Source of the DNA: a virus
IMG/VR virus record: IMGVR_UViG_3300022701_000213
Coordinates: 1 to 32,925 of that record
DNA: 32,925 bases
Strand: one strand, 5' to 3'
The first letter of the stretch is position 1, and each line of letters starts with the position of its first letter. Below are positions 21,340-28,821 of the stretch, piece by piece. The position numbers and the translations under genes are program-made. The notes under the pieces were generated by a model. It saw only the letters and a list, made by a program, of their open reading frames with translations. It was not told the DNA's origin and did no database searches.

Positions 21340-23463
21340 TCATATTAAACCCTGCTCGTCAGGCTGCATCATTGTTTCCTGGAAAGATTGCTCTAATGGC
21401 GCTTCTGCCTGTGATATAGGATCCAAGCTTTGTATGCCAGATATAAACTGGTCTTCTGGCGATGCAAGGTCAGATGATTTTACATCACTATGCATCTCTT
21501 TACGCTCCTGCTGTATTATACGCATGAGCGCCACGAGTTCGTCTATCTTGTCAGGATCAGATTGCTCTAAGTCCTTAAGCACTTTTATAGCCTCTAAGTC
21601 AGATTTTTGTTCTTGTCTATTGGTATCCATCGCTTCTTTTATCATATCAAATTTATCTTTTTCTGATTCACTATCGCGTTTTCTTGCGTTAGCTATATCA
21701 GCCTGCGCCCGAGCATTCATCATATTCATTGTAGCTTGTTGCTCTTGAGCATTTATTTGAGCTTGCTGCTCTTGTATTTGTTGTGCTTGTTGCTTCTGCT
21801 CATTTATCGCATTAATAAGCTCATCTTTATTTTGCAAACTAGCTGCCTTAATAATAGACGCATCAGGTATTTCAATACCCTTGTCTCTAAGATATATAAG
21901 ACGTAGAAATTCTTCTTGACGTTGCGTAGCAGTATCAAAGCCTTCTTCGATAGATATTTTATACTTCGCAAATACCTTGTCATAGAATTCCTGCACTGGC
22001 TCTTCATCTAGAATCCGCATCACCTTAGCAGGTGTATAATTATTTTGTATAATCTGAACCATAGTTGCTCCAAGGTTCTGCAAAGAATTATCAAGCTGAT
22101 CGAATAATGTCTGCAATGTTACAAGACCTTGACCTTGGCGGAGCTTAGCCAATATAGCTGCCTTATCGTCTTCAGCCATACCCATAAGCTCTTCATTAGC
22201 ACCCGACACATACATTAAATTTTTCTCGTGAACCTCATTAAGTCTGAAGTGAGACTCAGGAATATCTTGTGGTGCCATAGTAATAAAATCGCCCATATCG
22301 GCACCTTTTTTAAGCCTAATCATTTTACCGTCAAATGGATTTAACGGCTCTTGAGGGTCAACAAGGGAGTCTTCCTTGTATATATAGCCAACATTGGCAC
22401 GAGCCTCCAAAGAGTTTTGCTCTAATATAATGCGTCGGTTATACAAGAACTGAGAATCACGCATAGCACGCACAACGCCCTGAATACGCAAAGAAAAATC
22501 ATTAAGGTTAGGATCAAAATAACCAAAAACAGGTACGAACGGATAATCGTCTATACCAAGCGGGTTCTCACCATTATACACAACATGACCATTAACAAGG
22601 ATCGCCAACTTAACAGTAGGAATTTCATCTCTTTGCACTTCAACATCAGGATATTGAGCTAACTGCTCGCGTAGTTCCGCCTCTGTACCACGCCACTCCA
22701 ACTTATCCTCTGTTTGCTTATCTATAAGTAATACGCGCTTTCTATAGTCACGATAATAGTACTCATCATAAGCTAACAAGTCTTTCCTAAAACGGGATGC
22801 TTCAGGCATATAGTTGAACTTGTCATCTTTGTAGTTACCAGAGAACGAATCTATTTCGTCTGCCTTATCCGGAACTAACCTTTTGCACGTTTCTTTGGCT
22901 AAAAAGGAACGCTTTAATATTCCATTACAATCAGATAAATCTTTTTTTCTAAAATAGGGGTCTATAAAGAAACTGTTATACGCACAGTTTTCTATACGTA
23001 TGTCCCCAGAAACTGGGTCATCAGAATAATCTACATAGATCTCTAAAAGGTTAAGGCCTGTTACCACAGCCCCTTCATACGCTTCAGATATAATAGAATA
23101 CCCGTCTGCATTTCTTAAAATAGCAGACATTAACTTTGTATATTGGTCAGCACCTTGTTGATGTCGAAGTTCAACAGGCTTAACTATTATTGTCTTTCTG
23201 TTTGCTCGCTGGTAGCCAACAATTAAATTTGTAACCGGTCTTATACGGTTAACATAAAAGTTCTTTCTCGTCTTTAAAGGAATATTATAATACTCGCTCA
23301 CTAATATCTGATCACCAGCATTAAAGCGAGCATCTATATTAGCCTCATTGTGAAACGCCTGATTCACCAATAAGGCTTCATTATAGAAGGTCTCCGCCTG
23401 CTGTTTTATCTCAGCGTAGTCCTCCGTATATGGAATATTTTGTTCCATTGGATATAAAGCCAT
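21340..23463 (-). CDS. Portal protein, P22-like, 707 aa
   Basis: It forms the dodecameric DNA-entry ring. The N-terminal part has QAETFYNEALLVNQAFHNEA then NIDARFNAGDQ, FYVNRIRPVTNLIVGYQRAN and VTGLNLLEIYVDYSDD, the order seen in P22-like portals. Next come DPYFRKKDLSDCNGILKRSF and FVPVFGYFD, then the stem and wing region. From ~560 to 650 a Gln/Ala/Lys-rich coiled coil (QQAQINAQEQQATMNMMNAR) corresponds to the C-terminal barrel of P22-type portals. Length is near that of P22 (about 725 aa). It is transcribed separately from TerL because of the terminator at 23521-23560. Ribosome site AGGAG. Confidence 0.87.
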   Translation of the reverse strand: MALYPMEQNIPYTEDYAEIKQQAETFYNEALLVNQAFHNEANIDARFNAGDQILVSEYYNIPLKTRKNFYVNRIRPVTNLIVGYQRANRKTIIVKPVELRHQQGADQYTKLMSAILRNADGYSIISEAYEGAVVTGLNLLEIYVDYSDDPVSGDIRIENCAYNSFFIDPYFRKKDLSDCNGILKRSFLAKETCKRLVPDKADEIDSFSGNYKDDKFNYMPEASRFRKDLLAYDEYYYRDYRKRVLLIDKQTEDKLEWRGTEAELREQLAQYPDVEVQRDEIPTVKLAILVNGHVVYNGENPLGIDDYPFVPVFGYFDPNLNDFSLRIQGVVRAMRDSQFLYNRRIILEQNSLEARANVGYIYKEDSLVDPQEPLNPFDGKMIRLKKGADMGDFITMAPQDIPESHFRLNEVHEKNLMYVSGANEELMGMAEDDKAAILAKLRQGQGLVTLQTLFDQLDNSLQNLGATMVQIIQNNYTPAKVMRILDEEPVQEFYDKVFAKYKISIEEGFDTATQRQEEFLRLIYLRDKGIEIPDASIIKAASLQNKDELINAINEQKQQAQQIQEQQAQINAQEQQATMNMMNARAQADIANARKRDSESEKDKFDMIKEAMDTNRQEQKSDLEAIKVLKDLEQSDPDKIDELVALMRIIQQERKEMHSDVKSSDLASPEDQFISGIQSLDPISQAEAPLEQSFQETMMQPDEQGLI

Positions 23464-23520
23464 TTAACCACTCCTATCTTAGAAATTTCTATAAATTCAG
23501 TATAAGCGTAAAACAATAAA

Positions 23521-23560
23521 AAAATTAAAATAAAAAACGGGTGGCGATTAAACCACCCGA
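23521..23560 (-). terminator. Terminator after TerL
   Basis: CGGGTGG (23539-23545) pairs with CCACCCG (23554-23560) around an eight-base loop. On the minus strand this is followed by TTTTTTATTTTAATTTTTTT. It ends the packaging operon 40 bases beyond the terL stop. The portal gene must therefore start from its own AT-rich promoter in 23464-23520. Confidence 0.92.
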
Positions 23561-23600
23561 CATCTAGATAACAATAAGGCTGAAAAAGGAGATAAACAAC

Positions 23601-25961
23601 TTATCGAGATCTAAATACTGGAGAGAAATATGAGTCTTTTCCGTAACGTAATTTTTGACGCTTTAAATTAAACTCTTCAGTCGACATGACAGAGGACGAC
23701 ATTTTAGATAACGACATACACATATAACGAAACGCATCACAATAGTCGTTTGCCCATGTCTCAGTATCTGTAGGCATAAACCTGTCGGTCTTATCGTTTT
23801 TCTTCTGCGCGTAAGACTCTAACGCGCTTACTAATTTTCTACATTTGTTTTCATCTATAAATATACGAGCAAAGGTATTTCGTACTACCTCTATGCCGTC
23901 AGTCAACCTTCCACGATCTAAACGAGTAACCTTAATGCCCAACTGCTCAAGCATCTGGATACGAGTTAGTCCATCATTTAAACTATGCTTTTTAGAGTCA
24001 TGGGGCACAAAGTGTTCTCCGTAATTGTAGTTTTTCTCTCTAGCAAACATATTAAGCGTGCTAACATAGTGCGCTAGCTTCTCGTTTCGCTTGTGATACA
24101 TGTCTATAACACATACTTTTTGCTCTATTATCTGATAAAAGAGTATAACCGTTGGACATGCCCATCCAAGATCCCATGCCGTGTGGACGTTATGTGTAGG
24201 GTCATGCGGCACGAACCCAATACGTCCCTCAGAGTAAGCCTGCTGTATATATTTAGAATAGAAGTACCCGTCACCTGCAATCTCGAACGAACAGAAATAC
24301 TCCTGCATAAAGAGCTCTTCTGACATTCGAGCTCGTTCTCTTGCAAGCCCTACGGGATCCATGTGCTGCGTATCGTTTACCGTTAACAGCTTTGTATACC
24401 AAGTTGGATCTTCACCGCTCCGAGCATACTTATAGAGATCATAAAATCTGTTATGTCCATAAGGAGTAGATATAAACATTACCCAGCCTTTATTTGCAGT
24501 AAGGACCGGAGCTATAACACCATCATATGCATGAGGGTGTTTAGTTTGTGCAAATTCTGAAAAGACAACACCAACGGGATTGGATCCGCGCAATGAGTTG
24601 CCAGACCAACACTCTCTACCATTACGACGAACCTTTATTACACCAGAAGGAACCGTCACACAATATACTTTACCGCTATAATGCTTCTTGCTTATATAAC
24701 TTTTCTTTGTAGAACTAAAATATTTAAACTTGGATGTTCTAACTCTAATTTGATATAGATCGTGCTTATATGTTATCTGTCTTCCTCGTATAATACCGCC
24801 AGGAGAGCCAGCCTTTGCTTTAATATAAACATAACCACAATACCCTATCTTTAATATAAGCTCTTGAACATCATCAATTAGTTGCTTTGAGCATGAATAG
24901 TAAAGCGTTGATCCATTTTTGCGTACTGTCCCGTCACCGAGAACAAGCCAATCAAATAATGTTTTCAAGTAGCTTTTGTCGAGCTCTAAAACAAAACGAG
25001 GAATATATCTTTGACACTGAAGGCCAAACTGAGAAAAATAAGAGTACAAATCTTTACTATAAAAGTAATAAGCATCTGCCCTCTTTTTATAATTTAAACC
25101 ACAGCGGTCTAAAAGCTCCTCTATCTTACTCCTAACATGCGGTTTTTTTTGCGCAATACAAACACTATAGCCCTTCTTGCCTCGATAAGAAGACCCCTCA
25201 GACAAATAAATACCAAGAAGAGCCATAAAATCTTCCATCGATATTGTTATATTTGTTCCCGGAAAGGTAAAAGTTTTTCTTTTTTTACCATGCCAGTCTG
25301 ATCTTGCAGGAATAGAATAGCGTGCAATTGTCGGGTCTGATATACGCTTAAACTTATAAACACCCTTACCAGACCGAACAAAAAACCTGTGATTTGGCGT
25401 AACTAACATATCTATAGCATCGTTTTTTACGGAGTACATATCGCCACTGTAATCTTGCTCGATATAATCTGTAGGTTTTTCATAAACCATACAACCATCT
25501 TTAAGTGTCGCAACCTTTTCTTTACCGGTTAATCCACTAAAAAGTAGCCACCCACGGTCCGTTAATATCTCAGTCTTATTGTCATAGCAATCGGCCCGAT
25601 CGCAGCCATTAAACTCTATAATGCTACCGTTAACGAGCGTTATCTTCATTTGAGCTTCATTTTTTTTAGCTATAAGCTCTTTCGGTATAAAGTCTAAAAA
25701 TTTCTCGCCAGTTATAAGTATCGAATCCCAAACGGCCTTACGGCACTGATCTTTTTCTGGATAGAGATAATAATAAACACCAACGCGCTTAAACGCTTGA
25801 CGAAGCATAATATTAAGGGCAACAACATCCTTGCCTGCTCGGCGAGGAAATATCGCAATAAACTTACGCTTGTCTGAGTGCTCTATAGCATTTATCAAGT
25901 CACGCTGATACCAGCGCGGCTTAAACTTACTTACTAGAACTGTCTTTGTTGACTCGTCCAC
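23601..25961 (-). CDS. terL: Terminase large subunit with intein, 786 aa precursor (455 aa mature)
   Basis: The DNA-packaging ATPase and nuclease. The N-extein has Walker A FPRRAGKD at 38-45; the C-extein has the Walker B-like VVFSEFAQ, motif III FISTPYGHN and the RNase H-like nuclease residues in HTAWDLGWACP, FVPHDSKKHS and DYCDAFRYM near the end. Residues 125-455 are an in-frame intein; removal joins GCDRAD to SLRGSNPVG, restoring a normal terminase. Extein length (455) is typical. The start codon is GTG with AAGG upstream, one base after the previous gene. It is the last gene of the packaging operon driven from operator site 2 (27915-27943). Confidence 0.93.
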   Translation of the reverse strand: MDESTKTVLVSKFKPRWYQRDLINAIEHSDKRKFIAIFPRRAGKDVVALNIMLRQAFKRVGVYYYLYPEKDQCRKAVWDSILITGEKFLDFIPKELIAKKNEAQMKITLVNGSIIEFNGCDRADCYDNKTEILTDRGWLLFSGLTGKEKVATLKDGCMVYEKPTDYIEQDYSGDMYSVKNDAIDMLVTPNHRFFVRSGKGVYKFKRISDPTIARYSIPARSDWHGKKRKTFTFPGTNITISMEDFMALLGIYLSEGSSYRGKKGYSVCIAQKKPHVRSKIEELLDRCGLNYKKRADAYYFYSKDLYSYFSQFGLQCQRYIPRFVLELDKSYLKTLFDWLVLGDGTVRKNGSTLYYSCSKQLIDDVQELILKIGYCGYVYIKAKAGSPGGIIRGRQITYKHDLYQIRVRTSKFKYFSSTKKSYISKKHYSGKVYCVTVPSGVIKVRRNGRECWSGNSLRGSNPVGVVFSEFAQTKHPHAYDGVIAPVLTANKGWVMFISTPYGHNRFYDLYKYARSGEDPTWYTKLLTVNDTQHMDPVGLARERARMSEELFMQEYFCSFEIAGDGYFYSKYIQQAYSEGRIGFVPHDPTHNVHTAWDLGWACPTVILFYQIIEQKVCVIDMYHKRNEKLAHYVSTLNMFAREKNYNYGEHFVPHDSKKHSLNDGLTRIQMLEQLGIKVTRLDRGRLTDGIEVVRNTFARIFIDENKCRKLVSALESYAQKKNDKTDRFMPTDTETWANDYCDAFRYMCMSLSKMSSSVMSTEEFNLKRQKLRYGKDSYFSPVFRSR
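24597..25589 (-). mobile_element. Intein with LAGLIDADG homing endonuclease in TerL, 331 aa
   Basis: The intein runs from Cys125 (CYDNKTEILTDRGWLLFSG, block A) to Asn455, followed by Ser456. Block B is LVTPNHRFF (Thr188, His191). The C-terminal blocks are KVYCVTVPSG and RRNGRECWSGN before S. The penultimate residue is Gly rather than the usual His. Between them is a two-motif LAGLIDADG endonuclease: ALLGIYLSEGS (~247-257) and LFDWLVLGDGT (~335-345), each with the acidic catalytic residue. The insertion point, before the conserved SLRG/Walker B region, is in the ATPase active centre, as usual for inteins. Confidence 0.95.
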
Positions 25962-25962
25962 T

Positions 25963-26208
25963 CTATACCTTAACTTCTTTTTTTCTAGTTACTCTTCGAG
26001 GTCTATAAACTTTTTTTTCTAGCTCAGATATTTTGTGCTCATTTCTTAAAATGCTGTTGTAGCTACTATAAGTGCGGGCCTGAAGATCATGAATCTTCTC
26101 TTCCATATCATCTATCGTACGTGTTGCCTTGTAGTATAGTATAGCGGTCACAAATATATCAAGACCTACAAGCGCCATAAAAAAATAAGGAATCAAAAAA
26201 ATAAACAT
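25963..26208 (-). CDS. Membrane-anchored coiled-coil protein, 81 aa
   Basis: Residues 2-24 (FIFLIPYFFMALVGLDIFVT) are one N-terminal membrane helix. A coiled coil (TRTIDDMEEKIHDLQARTYS, then EHKISELEKKVYRPRR) and a basic tail follow. This topology is that of inner-membrane spanins (Rz type), which link membranes at lysis, so a lysis role is possible. No matching outer-membrane lipoprotein gene was found, and the gene lies next to terL rather than a lysin. Coupled to terL (one-base gap). Confidence 0.55.
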   Translation of the reverse strand: MFIFLIPYFFMALVGLDIFVTAILYYKATRTIDDMEEKIHDLQARTYSSYNSILRNEHKISELEKKVYRPRRVTRKKEVKV

Positions 26209-26218
26209 AACACCCTTT

Positions 26219-26413
26219 CTATTTAGATATGAATAATACTTCGATTATAGATTTCCAAAACGACGTAGCCATATAGATGATTGGTATCCCGAACACAACA
26301 AACCCTATTGTATACATTGGAACGCCGAAGCAACCCACAAGAAACCAGAGCACAAAAGCTGCAATAGTCATAGCCATAGCATAAATATAAAAATTACGTT
26401 CTTCTTCACACAT
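26219..26413 (-). CDS. Two-helix membrane protein, 64 aa
   Basis: I set the start at MCEEERNFYIYAMAM (26413), preceded by GGAGATGTA, rather than the ORF start at 26515 which lacks a ribosome site. Two hydrophobic helices (AMTIAAFVLWFLVGCFG and YTIGFVVFGIPIIYMA) are joined by a short turn, with a charged N-terminus. That is the size and layout of class II holins. It is ten bases from the spanin-like gene. With no endolysin in the genome the holin idea remains a guess. It overlaps the preceding frame by eight bases. Confidence 0.6.
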   Translation of the reverse strand: MCEEERNFYIYAMAMTIAAFVLWFLVGCFGVPMYTIGFVVFGIPIIYMATSFWKSIIEVLFISK

Positions 26414-26651
26414 TACATCTCCTTTTGATTTCACGTCCAACCCGGACGACCATCCGTCCGAACCAATTGAACGCACGCCCACAGGGACGCAGGACCAACT
26501 TAATATCTTGGCCAAGTATACTTGGATGACACTTTTTTAAAAGCGTGTCACCTAAGTTATGATGGCATGATAAAGAAAAGCAGCTTGCTATTAGGGGTGT
26601 AGAGGCGATCTTAATAGTCAGACGTGGCACTGCATCACTGTAGGCAAACAT
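26406..26651 (-). CDS. Possible small protein over a palindrome-rich region, 81 aa
   Basis: An 81-codon frame starting MFAYSDAVPRLTIKIASTPL with a very good ribosome site (AAGGAG, seven bases before ATG). The composition is unlike its neighbours (Arg, Cys and Pro-rich, few Lys/Asn), and the DNA under it contains a TGACAC operator (26527-26550), the overlapping palindromes at 26507-26525 and alternative hairpins at 26434-26460. Either the gene is real and overlaps regulatory DNA, or it is a chance frame over a leader region controlling the membrane genes and terL. Function unknown. Confidence 0.4.
   Translation of the reverse strand: MFAYSDAVPRLTIKIASTPLIASCFSLSCHHNLGDTLLKKCHPSILGQDIKLVLRPCGRAFNWFGRMVVRVGREIKRRCNV
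26434..26460. promoter_or_regulatory. Alternative hairpins upstream of the membrane gene
   Basis: Three half-sites CGTCC (26434-26438), GGACG (26444-26448) and CGTCC (26455-26459) allow two mutually exclusive stems; the second extends to CGGACG/CGTCCG (26443-26460). The arrangement lies 20-45 bases before the start of 26219-26413 and resembles an attenuator or translation switch. Confidence 0.4.
26507..26525. promoter_or_regulatory. Overlapping palindromes next to operator site 5
   Basis: CTTGGCCAAG (26507-26516) overlaps CCAAGTATACTTGG (26512-26525, perfect 14-bp palindrome). Together they give three CTTGG/CCAAG half-sites, directly adjoining the TGACAC operator that starts at 26527. It may be a binding array for a second regulator. 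Confidence 0.5.
26527..26550. promoter_or_regulatory. TGACAC operator without obvious promoter (site 5)
   Basis: TGACAC-N12-GTGTCA, 24 bp, same size as the promoter-linked copies. The hexamers at the usual promoter positions are poor here (GTGACA and CATCCA on the minus strand). It lies inside the packaging operon and inside the questionable 81-aa frame. It may act as a roadblock or a decoy site. Confidence 0.7.
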
Positions 26652-26675
26652 TTAAAACTCCTTAAAGTGGGATAA

Positions 26676-26957
26676 TTAAGCTTTTTTATCCCTATTGATT
26701 ATCCTTCTTAGTAGCCGCTTAACTTTGTCGCATACTCCCTTTATGAACGGCTTTAAGTAATCCTGTATCTCTTTCTCAAACAGCTTCTGTATAACCATGG
26801 TACCCAAGGCGCCTGTCACCATCCCAGCGGCCCCCCTGTGTCGACGTACTGTGTCTTGCGCCTTGTGATATACCATAGTAATGCCATTAGACTTACGCAC
26901 TACTGGGATAGCATAAGTAGCCGTAAGCAAACAAAAGCATAATATTAATTTTTTCAT
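26676..26957 (-). CDS. Small exported protein, 93 aa
   Basis: A signal peptide MKKLILCFCLLTATYA with likely cleavage near residue 16 is followed by a basic mature part with a Gly/Ala hydrophobic stretch (GAAGMVTGALGTMVIQKLF, ~42-60) and Lys/Arg-rich helices. It may be membrane-active. It belongs to the packaging operon, between terS and the membrane genes. No homologue recognised; the signal peptide resembles that of the 83-aa plus-strand protein at 19468. Confidence 0.6.
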   Translation of the reverse strand: MKKLILCFCLLTATYAIPVVRKSNGITMVYHKAQDTVRRHRGAAGMVTGALGTMVIQKLFEKEIQDYLKPFIKGVCDKVKRLLRRIINRDKKA

Positions 26958-26967
26958 TCGTTATCCT

Positions 26968-27054
26968 TTATCGCTTGCCATAAGCAGGCAGCGCCTTAAT
27001 TATCCGTTGTTTTATTGAAATATATATAAGATCGTCTCTTTCTTTTTTAGTCAT
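26968..27054 (-). CDS. Mini protein after terS, 28 aa
   Basis: The frame MTKKERDDLIYISIKQRIIK... starts within the last codons of the terS candidate (ATGA-type overlap of eight bases) with AGGAAG just upstream. It is charged and helical and ends PAYGKR. The longer frame up to 27195 lies inside terS and is a shadow. Coupling and ribosome site support it; its size makes the call uncertain. Confidence 0.4.
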   Translation of the reverse strand: MTKKERDDLIYISIKQRIIKALPAYGKR

Positions 27055-27523
27055 CCTTCTTCCTATAGTCTTCGAACACGACCTTGATGTCTCGTCGGTC
27101 TTCGTTATCAAGTTTAAGTTTGGCTTTATCTTTATTGGCTTTGTCCCACTCTTCGCTGTAGAGGTGTGTTGTATGGTTAAGCATCTTAGGATCATGTTCG
27201 TACATAGTATTTTCTCGTCTAAGGCCTATAAGCTCTCTACAAAAGTGGTGTCGTTTATTAAGGTATTGGGATCGCTTTAACCATTTGCAGTATACATCTT
27301 TGGTTACGCCTCTAGCTATATAGTATTCGGTGATTGACATACACTTTGCATTGTTAGCCACATAGGTTACCATTTGATCGGCGAATACTTCGAGCATCCG
27401 ATCTGTCATATAATGCCCTGAAATAAACAGTTCTTCTGGTTTTAGGTCTTCAAATGTAGTAGCCGCATATTGCTTTCTATGGGGTGCTATTTTATATTTT
27501 TTTGTTTGCTCTTTTTTTGGCAT
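27047..27523 (-). CDS. Terminase small subunit candidate, 158 aa
   Basis: A DNA-recognition subunit by pattern and place. Residues ~62-85 (MSITEYYIARGVTKDVYCKW) form a helix-turn-helix like those of phage small terminases. A long helix with LIGLRRENTMYEHDPKML and EEWDKANKDKAKLK follows, and the C-terminus is DIKVVFEDYRKKDD; the IxVVxE beta-strand near the end is common in this family. It is first but one in the operon that ends with terL, although three or four small genes lie between. Ribosome site AAAAGGAGAGT. It overlaps the previous gene by 32 bases. Confidence 0.65.
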   Translation of the reverse strand: MPKKEQTKKYKIAPHRKQYAATTFEDLKPEELFISGHYMTDRMLEVFADQMVTYVANNAKCMSITEYYIARGVTKDVYCKWLKRSQYLNKRHHFCRELIGLRRENTMYEHDPKMLNHTTHLYSEEWDKANKDKAKLKLDNEDRRDIKVVFEDYRKKDD

Positions 27524-27887
27524 ACTCTCCTTTTGGTTTATAAGGTTTGATTATAATTTCGGTATGTGGTTGGTTGCTATATTCTTTAAGTATGCTGATA
27601 TTATAGAGGTTTTCGTGTTTATATACTTTTCCTTTTAGCATTTTATTGGCGAATCTGAGCATTTCGATGGCTGATGGTTCTGACTTGTTGGTATCTTTGA
27701 TATAGAATTTGAATATAGCTTGTATTGGTTGTTTGATTAGTTTTTCGTTTTCGAATTGGTTTTCTATGCAGACGTAGAATCTGATTTTACCTTCTCTGTA
27801 TGTATCTAGCGGTTGTCGTCCTTCTGCTTCTGATTTATATGTTTTAGAAGGTTCACCAGGTATTATAAATACATACTTGCTTTTCAC
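27492..27887 (-). CDS. Possible degenerate RusA-fold protein, 131 aa
   Basis: The N-terminus (YVFIIPGEPSKTYKSEAEGR) and the later beta-strands (QAIFKFYIKDTN, then LYNISILKEYSNQPHTEIII) follow the layout of RusA-type Holliday-junction resolvases, which start with IPGxPxxK and end with a PxTxIxI strand. The conserved aspartates of the active site (DxDN and the later DD) are not visible; the corresponding segment reads PSAIEMLRFANKMLKG. It could be an inactive relative or an unrelated small protein. The start is GTG with AAAGGA upstream. First gene behind promoter site 2. Confidence 0.4.
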   Translation of the reverse strand: MKSKYVFIIPGEPSKTYKSEAEGRQPLDTYREGKIRFYVCIENQFENEKLIKQPIQAIFKFYIKDTNKSEPSAIEMLRFANKMLKGKVYKHENLYNISILKEYSNQPHTEIIIKPYKPKGEYAKKRANKKI

Positions 27888-27914
27888 ATCTTTATCCTTT
27901 CATACTACTTTACC

Positions 27915-27943
27915 ATTATGACACACTTTTATATCCGTGTCAA
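27915..27943 (-). promoter_or_regulatory. Promoter with embedded TGACAC operator (site 2), packaging operon
   Basis: On the minus strand TTGACA (27943-27938), exactly 17 bases, then CATAAT (27920-27915). The 24-bp operator TGACAC-N12-GTGTCA occupies 27919-27942. It lies about 30 bases ahead of the GTG start at 27887 and should drive the operon through terL. A 26-base core is identical to site 3 at 29024-29049. Confidence 0.88.
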
Positions 27944-27957
27944 GTTATTTAAATATA

Positions 27958-28191
27958 CTAAGAATGGTACGTATTACAATCGCAGCTACTCCCCATGCAA
28001 AGACACACATAAGTATTCCATCTATCATCATCTCTTGTCCCGTTTATTTGTGTCCATATATCGTGTGTATTTGTTCTGTCTGTAAGTATCCATATTTCAT
28101 TGTTCTTGATGTCAAGCCACACCGATTCTATGGAGTATTCTGGTCTGATCTTGGTTTTTAATTGTTTTTGCTTACCGTCTACCTTTGTCAT
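27958..28191 (-). CDS. Unknown protein, 77 aa
   Basis: A soluble, charged protein: MTKVDGKQKQLKTKIRPEYS, then IESVWLDIKNNEIWILTDRT and NTYVCLCMGSSCDCNTYHS with five cysteines near the C-terminus. The Cys cluster may bind metal. It starts two bases after the upstream gene's stop and ends 15 bases before operator site 2, so it is last in the unit driven from site 3. No family recognised. Confidence 0.5.
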   Translation of the reverse strand: MTKVDGKQKQLKTKIRPEYSIESVWLDIKNNEIWILTDRTNTHDIWTQINGTRDDDRWNTYVCLCMGSSCDCNTYHS

Positions 28192-28193
28192 TC

Positions 28194-28412
28194 TTAATCA
28201 ACTTCTATTTTGTTTGCGGCTTCTTTTATATCGGCCTCGAGGTTTAGATACTCTGTTGTAAGCGTCTTTAAAACGCCCCTTATACCACTAGTTGGATCGC
28301 CTTTGCTGACAGTTTCTGCATATATTTCCTCGTACTTGATTAGTCTACTGCATGTTCTGTCATATGCTTCTATTAGGTTTTTTATGTGTAAAATGTGTGG
28401 ATTATGAGTCAT
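28194..28412 (-). CDS. Unknown helical protein, 72 aa
   Basis: Two predicted amphipathic helices: HILHIKNLIEAYDRTCSRLI and LKTLTTEYLNLEADIKEAAN, joined by a Gly/Ser/Pro turn. No membrane segment. Ribosome site AAAGGATAAAA. It belongs to the early unit started by the RHH gene. It could be a helical-hairpin dimer. Not recognised. Confidence 0.55.
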   Translation of the reverse strand: MTHNPHILHIKNLIEAYDRTCSRLIKYEEIYAETVSKGDPTSGIRGVLKTLTTEYLNLEADIKEAANKIEVD

Positions 28413-28424
28413 TTTTATCCTTTA

Positions 28425-28751
28425 TTACGCCGTGCCAGTATCCTGGAATTTTTTATAGACAGGGCACCATATATACACCCTTTTATAGCGGCCCTCTATG
28501 TTTAATATCAGAACAATATCATCTGGATGTTTCCAGTATATACTATTAAACATCCCTATAAAATCATCTTCGTCTAGATAGTTTAAGCCTATTGCATAAA
28601 TCCGGATATCTATTCCATGCCCAGGCATTTCGTGTTCATACTCTATAAGGCTGAGATAATCATTTTTTTTAAGCCATGCATTAAGAGCGTTAATATTGTT
28701 TTTGTCCTCTATAAGGGACGTGGTTAGCACAACGCTTGTAACTAAGGCCAT
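28425..28751 (-). CDS. Unknown protein, 108 aa
   Basis: A mixed alpha/beta protein: MALVTSVVLTTSLIEDKNNI, then LNAWLKKNDYLSLIEYEHEM, YLDEDDFIGMFNSIYWKHPD and RVYIWCPVYKKFQDTGTA. The alternation of hydrophobic strands and helices suggests a compact folded domain. Ribosome site GGGAAGAG. It is in the unit behind promoter site 3. No homologue recognised and no catalytic motif visible. Confidence 0.55.
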   Translation of the reverse strand: MALVTSVVLTTSLIEDKNNINALNAWLKKNDYLSLIEYEHEMPGHGIDIRIYAIGLNYLDEDDFIGMFNSIYWKHPDDIVLILNIEGRYKRVYIWCPVYKKFQDTGTA

Positions 28752-28821
28752 ATTTTTGCTCTTCCCTTGTGTCTATTTTTTATTTCGTTTGTTTTCATGA
28801 TACCTTTATACATAGGTGCCT

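Noticed and set aside
24887-25135. Separate free-standing homing endonuclease gene
   Set aside because: The LAGLIDADG motifs are in frame within the intein on the minus strand, and this plus-strand ORF is a shadow.
27055-27195. N-terminal extension of the 28-aa mini gene
   Set aside because: It lies wholly within the terS candidate in another frame and has no ribosome site.
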